From Petunia secreta (lineage: Eukaryota; Streptophyta; Magnoliopsida; Solanales; Solanaceae): a DNA stretch of 64,000 bases. The stretch is from assembly GCA_029990175.1 (NCBI GenBank), contig JARKIP010000005.1:73809376-73873375 (forward strand), in the 5' to 3' direction. Both the position numbers and the translations under genes were made by a program. Below are positions 58,518-64,000 of this stretch, piece by piece; the stretch's first letter is position 1, and each line of letters opens with the position of its first letter. The notes beneath the pieces are model-generated. The model was not told the origin of the DNA. It saw only the letters and a program-made list of their open reading frames with translations, and searched no databases.

Positions 58518-60998
58518 TGATACGACTCAAATTCCGGCTAGGCCGTATGGGCACGCGACAATCTCCTCAAGATCCATCGAGCGAACCTTTTTCAGTCAAA
58601 ATAACAAATTAAGCACTAAACTAATTCAATAAAAAAAGACAAGACTTAGAAAATATAAACGTACTTATATCTAAATCTAAACTGTATAGAAGGAACTACA
58701 GCAAACAACCCATTATACTAAGTTTAGAGCTATCCAGACCAGATATTTAAGAGTACAAGGAATATATACTTCTCCCAAATGGAGCAAAATATTGATAATA
58801 TGACAGAACTAGATTTTGTGGCCATCACGGACAAAAGTTGGCTTATCCTAACAGCTGAACACCCCTCGGCTCCTCAATCACGCCTCAAACTCGGTCATGG
58901 AGCGAAACTTGCCGTAACAAAATAAATAGACAAGGAACAACAAAAGGGTGAATCGAAAGAACTCAGTAAGTGGAGGCTGGCTAGCCACCTCAAAGAAGCA
59001 GATATGCTAGCCACGGAGAAGAAAAGCAGATAAATCAAATTCATCTTATTTAATAAAAAGGCAGACCCAGATAATAATTGAAACGTACCATAAACTCATA
59101 AACAACCAGGTATATAAGATAGAAAGAAATATATAGGTACCCCAAACATACAACAATTAGAAATACATGACTCATACACAAAACATTGCACTATAATCAC
59201 ACAATACACAGCAACCGGTGCAATGAAATGGAATGCAAGCAGTATGATGCAATGGCGTCACATGTGCCCGTAATTCCGTCTCGAAGTGGAGTACTCCTAC
59301 ATTCGAGGGGAATAAAATCTAATAAGCAACTGGAGCGGAATACTCCTGCTCCTAGTGCGGAATACTCCTGCATTCGATATAATATAAAGTTGAGGCAGAA
59401 TACTCCTGCACTCAGTATATGACATAAGAGCGGAATACTCCTACTCTTTCCACTCCTGGGGTGGAATACTCCTGCACCCGAGATAATATAAAACTGAGCG
59501 GAATACTCCTGCACTCAGTATATGACATAAAAACGGAATACTCCTACTCCTGGAACTGAATACTCCTGCACCCGAGATAATATAAAGCTGAGGCGGAATA
59601 CTCCTGCACTTAGTACATGCCATAAGAGCAGAATACTCCTGCTCCTTGGGCGTAATACTCCTGCACCTGAGATACTATAAAGCTGAGGCAGAATACTCCA
59701 CACTCAGTATATGATATAGCAGCTCATAACCAGAAAACATATTATATATAAATGCGTTTCAAGGCTGTAGCGTAATAAGTACGCCCTGTCGATAGCTATT
59801 CACGTAAAGAATACGTGAATAGAATATTCATAAGGCCAAAGGCCGTCAAAGAAATGGATATAATCACTTACGTTGTTCCAAAGTTAGCACTACTACTCAT
59901 TAACCGCTTTGTTCTATGGATTTACTTCCAAGTGATTCCTCTCTATTCAATAAGCAGAAAAAAATATCAAATAAGGCTAAGGCTCCATTCCTTACGTCTT
60001 GGAACAAACCGGCCAGGAATTCGACATCTCATACGCATACGGGATACGCAGTCCAGGCCTACGTACATGGTTCAATATCACATAACCAAACCCTAAACAA
60101 ATTATATTTATGGGTTGCCCATAGCTCCCTGAGTTCGAATATATAATCAATTCCATTATCGGGATCCAGTTAGCCCTTTAAACTATCAATTTAACTTATA
60201 AGAACGATGTCTAATATCCCGATTTCTACCCTTAAAATATGTTCAAACATACATAATAAACTGAAATAATAAATTAACAACATTACTTGAATATTTCGGG
60301 GTGAAAATTCTATTTTTTTTTCTTTCTTTTTTTCTCTTTTCTGCCCTTTTCTTTGTTCATTCTCTGCATTCCTCTTTCTCATTTTTTTTGTTTCTGTTTC
60401 GTTTTGCGCTTTTATGCTAAGAGATAAAATTTCTTAGCCAGTAGCCACCGCCTTTCTTTTGATTATCTTTCCCTTTTTTTTCCTTTCATTTCTTTTTCTT
60501 TTCCTTTTTCTTTTTTAAAAACTTCCTATCGTGACAAAAAATAAAACGGAACCCTACGAAATTCGGAATGATCCCAAATTTCTCACGTAAGTTATACAAA
60601 ATTTATGTGATGTACTCGCTAAGACGGATCTCGAAACGTATTTCTGAAACTCAAGATACGAAATAAACGGAAAAGATCAAATTATGTAACTTTTGGGACT
60701 TTAGCAAAAACAATCCGAACGACCTCGGAATACTTCTGAAAATTCACACAGGTCAGAAAGACCATACGAAACTAACGGTGCTTTCGAATTTTGAGACGGA
60801 GCTCATTCACCAAAATCGAGTTCGAAAAACTCTTTTAAGATTTACCGACAACGAAAACTGAAACTTCTTCCGATATCTACCTAACGAGGTCCGATTTAGC
60901 TCAAATTTTACAGACAAGTCCTAATGGGTTTTACAAAATTTTTCAAACTGCGGCTCGCCAATCGGAGTCGTAACTCCCGAAACAACTACCTAAGGTCA
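58518..60998 (-). repeat. Tekay-type solo LTR (copy D)
   Basis: A full-length LTR from TGATACGACTC to the terminal CTACCTAAGGTCA, 2.48 kb. No primer site lies on its left and no purine tract on its right, so it is a solo LTR left by recombination. A clear 5-bp target duplication is not visible (TTCAT left, TTTTA right). Confidence 0.8.
59290..59712. repeat. Minisatellite of GCGGAATACTCCTGC-type units in the solo LTR
   Basis: About twelve units with the core GGAATACTCCTGC, arranged in a higher-order period of about 110 bases containing GAGATAATATAAA and CAGTATATGACAT. GGAATACTCC is itself an imperfect palindrome. Overlapping frames on the minus strand (59,197-59,703) are products of this repeat. 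Confidence 0.9.
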
Positions 60999-62100
60999 TT
61001 TTATTAATCCGGAGAATTCAACATGATAAAAGTGATGGTCTCCAACAAATAATTTTTAAGTGAGTACATTTGTGCACAAACAAAAACAACAGTATATAAG
61101 TGTTAGGAAAATTTTACAGATATATAAATATGAAATGAGAAATCAAAAGAAACTAAAGTAGAAGCTATGATCTTTGTATATGCATGACTTGTTTATACCT
61201 AAAATTGGTCGTTTAAGTTAAACAATTAAATTTATGAATGGATCATAAGCAATACAGTAAATGCGCAGGAAAGTAAGTTAAAACTGAAAGAGAAGTAATA
61301 AGCAAGAAAGTAAATAATCTTATTCTTTGGGAATACCCGGATTCTATATGAATCGCTTGATTGTACAATAAAATATAAAGTGGGGTATTTATAGCTATGA
61401 TTTACCCAATCCTAATAATGGTAAAATACAAAAACTAATAAGGTCGTGGGCCTGTTTACTCAAGTCGGTGGTATATACAAAACTCTAACTTGGAGACTGT
61501 TAACTCTAAGGCGGTGGGATGTATACCTTGCGTCCTATGGTCCGTACTGGCTGAGCGGTCGTAGCTTGAGGGGCAGACGTGTACCCTCCCCGCTCGGTGA
61601 CTTCTAAGCTAAGTCTAACCTCGCCAACTGGACTCTTATCCCGTCATCATAGGTGGCGCATTTTTACCCACACATGACTCATACTTTGGGCATGAGGGGA
61701 TTAAATAGGGAGAAGGGAGGGTAAAATAAATGTTATTATCTTTTAATTCAAATTCAAAAAGCTGAATCATTTAATTTAAACTTGTTTATGTTTAAAGGAT
61801 AATTCAAAATAACTTCAATAGGAGTATTATCCTATACACACGCAGTATCTTTAATTTGATCAATTTTTTATTCTAATAAATTTAATTCTATTATCCCTAT
61901 CCTATTCAAATAGAATAAGTTGATATCTGAGATTACTCTTTTTAAAAATATATAAGATAGTAAATTTTATCTTTTAAAAAATTACTATCTTTTCATTCAG
62001 TTTTTTTTTAAACACTTATTTTTTAAATTGAATTTGAGTTTGAATTACGCATTGTTACGAATATTGTCCTAATGTCTTGTTTTAAATTTTGTTTTAAGTG
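60999..62100. other. Upstream intergenic DNA with a possible LTR-like piece
   Basis: No coding frame. At 61,380-61,680 a minus-strand TATA box (AGCTATAAATACCCC) is preceded by a GC-richer block, the arrangement seen in LTRs elsewhere in the window, but no boundaries or second copy are visible. The rest is AT-rich. Confidence 0.4.
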
Positions 62101-62112
62101 TTATTTTCCTTT

Positions 62113-62149
62113 TATATAGAGAGAGATTGTATATGCCAAATATTGGCGC
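62113..62149 (+). promoter_or_regulatory. Putative XRCC3 core promoter: TATA box and E2F-type site
   Basis: TATATA at 62113-62118 lies 123 bases before the ATG. ATTGGCGC at 62142-62149 fits the E2F consensus WTTSSCGS. E2F sites are common in plant replication and repair genes expressed in S phase. The E2F site lies downstream of the TATA, near the expected transcription start. Confidence 0.45.
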
Positions 62150-62240
62150 GTTCCCTAAATTTTCAAATTCTACTTGGGAAGTACTTTAGTTGCTTATTAT
62201 CAACAAGTTGCTAAAGAAAAGCATTCCAAATGCGCATTTC

Positions 62241-63062
62241 ATGAAACCTGAGGATTTCCTTGAGCAACTTAGCCAAAGCCACACCCAGAAATGCACCATG
62301 GGGTGCCCAATTCTGGACCGCTTTTTAGGTGGCGGCATTCCTTGCAATTCAATAACCGAATTAGTTGCTGAAAGCGGATGTGGCAAGACCCAAATCTCCC
62401 TCCAGCTCCTCCTCTCCGCTCAGCTCCCAACCTCCTTCGGCGGCCTTTCTTCGTCTTCCTTATACCTCTATTCCGAATCCCCCTTTCCCATTCGCCGTCT
62501 TCACCAATTGTCCGCCTCTTTCCCCAGTCTTGATGGCCCTTTGGACGGAATCCTAACACACCCTCTTCACTCTGCTCACCACCTGCTCGACGTATTGTCC
62601 CACCACATCGACTCATTATTATCGTCTTCCTCTATCAAGCTAATTGTCATTGATTCTATTGCTGCTTTATTTCGCTTTGAATTTGATAACAACCCACGTG
62701 ACCTTAAGCAGAGATCGAGTTTATTCTTCAAGATTTCGAGCAAATTGAAGGAGCTAGCGAGACGTTTTGGATTAGCTATAGTTGTAATTAATCAGGTCGT
62801 GGATGTAGTTGATGATTCTGATGGTTTGAGGATTGGGAACCCCACTTGTTTGTATACATCTGAAAGGAAAGTATCTGCTGCTTTGGGATTGTCGTGGGCG
62901 AATTGTGTTAATACAAGGTTATTCTTGTCTAGGCATGAAGAGAGAATTGCTGGAGATTGTATTACTACGCAAACTCGGAGGTTTATACGCGTTGTTTTGC
63001 TCCTCATCTGCCTGATTCTTACTGTGAGTTTGTTATTACTAAAGAAAGGATTTTTGGTTTAG
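62241..63062 (+). CDS. XRCC3: DNA repair protein XRCC3 homologue (RAD51 paralogue)
   Basis: XRCC3 is a RecA/RAD51-type ATPase that partners RAD51C in homologous recombination repair and meiosis in the nucleus. The ATG at 62,241 (MKPEDFLEQL) is the first in frame; the open frame upstream begins at a TTG and is not coding. Features include MGCPILDRFLGGGIP (residues 20-35), the Walker A motif ESGCGKTQ (about 44-51), LYLYSESPFPIRRLHQL (about 74-90), Walker B LIVIDSIAALFR (134-145), SSLFFKISSKLKELARRF, VVINQV and ALGLSWANCVN (about 214-224). It is a single uninterrupted exon of 273 codons. The final about 22 residues are wrong: after RRFIRVV the frame runs into a hydrophobic tail, while the expected C-terminus APHLPDSYCEFVITKE lies in the next frame, ending at TGA 63,068-63,070. 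That points to one T missing from the T-run at 62,995-62,998. Confidence 0.93.
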   Translation: MKPEDFLEQLSQSHTQKCTMGCPILDRFLGGGIPCNSITELVAESGCGKTQISLQLLLSAQLPTSFGGLSSSSLYLYSESPFPIRRLHQLSASFPSLDGPLDGILTHPLHSAHHLLDVLSHHIDSLLSSSSIKLIVIDSIAALFRFEFDNNPRDLKQRSSLFFKISSKLKELARRFGLAIVVINQVVDVVDDSDGLRIGNPTCLYTSERKVSAALGLSWANCVNTRLFLSRHEERIAGDCITTQTRRFIRVVLLLICLILTVSLLLLKKGFLV

Positions 63063-63070
63063 AAAGATGA

Positions 63071-64000
63071 ACGTGATTGGCTGTTGAAGCAATGTACGGA
63101 TTATTATGTATTTAACGGAACCAAAAGAATCTCTAATTTGGATACTCTTGTATTTTCTTCTTTTTTCTTAAAAATGTGAAGGATGGGTGTTTCTGGTGTT
63201 TAGATATACTATTCTTATGAGAATTTTCTTTCGGAATACAGATACATTGTTATGCTTAAGGACTAAACTACAAATTGTATAGAATAACCTTGCACAATTC
63301 CGGGACTTATTTGGTATTTAATACATTCAATAAATGAATCCAGTAATAAAATTACTAAAGCTCATGAAAGATGTATTTATAGTTTGCTTACTACTCAAAC
63401 ATAATGTAGTGTGTTTTAAGAATTTAAGCTGCACCTATGTTATGTTCTGATAATTTGAATATTGAATTGAGCTGATTTTTATCTCTTCATTTTGTTTGAC
63501 GCTTGTTAAATTTCTTCTTTCTCAATTATCTTTTCCTTTTTCATCTTTTGGCTGGGAGTGAGCGGGGGAGGGACACATTCATGAAATATACCTTTCTTCT
63601 GAAAATTGGAAGTTTTGAAACAGGGTTCTCAACATACATTTTACTCCTGTATGGTAGAGTGTTTCATCTTTTTTGGGTTGAAGAATTTTTTAATTCTTAA
63701 AGTGGCATAGTTTAGCTTCAACTGCTCACATGTATTATTTTAGAGAGGGATCTGCTTCAATATTTGATTGTGAAGAGCACCTCCCACACCTATCCAAACT
63801 ACTACAGTGCAAAGGCTAGAAATTCCTCATCTTAAATAATCTAAATTGCTTGCTCTTGGATTTTATTAAATTGTTATTTTGTTTTAGTACATATTTTTCT
63901 TTCTTTCTTTCTCATTTAAACATGTCCGGGAATACACCAGACTGTGAGTCAAGCACCACATATTTAGTCCAAAGTCTAAACAACTGCTGCTGTATTGATC
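63071..64000. other. XRCC3 3' flank and intergenic DNA
   Basis: No further coding frame or element is recognised. A spliced 3' untranslated exon of XRCC3 is possible but cannot be shown from sequence alone. Confidence 0.4.

Noticed and set aside
59197..59703. Cys/Ser/Gly repeat frames, candidate small secreted protein
   Set aside because: Products of the GGAATACTCCTGC minisatellite within a solo LTR.
58513..61003. TCATT on both sides of the solo LTR as target duplication
   Set aside because: It would require an LTR starting GATACG and ending AAGG, breaking the TG...CA ends seen in the family.
62190..62240. Longer XRCC3 N-terminus starting at 62,190
   Set aside because: That start is a TTG; the first ATG in frame is at 62,241, matching the short N-terminus expected for plant XRCC3.

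Overview
The window looks like heterochromatic or pericentromeric DNA from a flowering plant, most likely a member of the Solanaceae. This is a judgement from the character of the repeats (Tekay, CRM, Athila and Tat LTR retrotransposons, a DUF4283-type LINE, a Tork-like copia) and from one plant gene; no search was run. I see one host gene, at the right end (62.2-63.1 kb, minus any introns): the RAD51 paralogue XRCC3. Nearly everything else is nested, decayed transposable elements.

Layout. 1-4.9 kb: pieces of a Tekay-type LTR carrying internal minisatellites, a truncated CRM-type element (leader plus 5' LTR), and a plus-strand chromovirus integrase remnant. 4.9-21.4 kb: a minus-strand Tekay chromovirus (3' LTR 4872-6793, chromodomain, integrase, RNase H, gag, 5' LTR 17136-18564). 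A complete CRM-clade element (8703-16144, target duplication CCAAT) has inserted into its gag, and a LINE (18565-21273, 11-bp target duplication) into its 5' LTR. 21.4-26.2 kb: the plus-strand 3' end of an Athila-like element with two LTRs in tandem. 26.2-27.3 kb: a second truncated CRM-type leader plus LTR. 27.3-31.0 kb: a plus-strand Tork-like copia pol and 3' LTR.

31.0-49.6 kb: a minus-strand Athila element with 3' LTR, an env-position ORF, a spacer, pol, gag and 5' LTR. Its 5' LTR is split by a 5.76-kb non-autonomous CRM relative (43685-49442, target duplication TGGTC). That relative keeps LTRs, PBS, leader and a protease-like segment, but encodes a roughly 720-codon protein in place of reverse transcriptase and integrase. 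49.6-51.5 kb: gag and leader of a Tat-type element. 51.5-61 kb: a MITE with 9-bp target duplications, AT/GA microsatellites, a 213-bp tandem duplication, a probable DNA transposon with imperfect inverted ends, an antisense fragment of plastid 16S rDNA (NUPT), a Tekay-type LTR interrupted by a CACTA-like sequence, and a 2.5-kb solo LTR. 61-64 kb: XRCC3 with its upstream and downstream DNA.

The points most worth following up are the non-autonomous CRM relative and its novel ORF; GC-rich hairpin arrays placed just upstream of the TATA box in LTRs of unrelated lineages; a matching promoter-like block plus a possible intron inside the Athila element, just ahead of its env-position ORF; and a one-base deletion near the 3' end of XRCC3. 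All retroelement reading frames carry stops or frameshifts, so I annotate them as pseudogenes.
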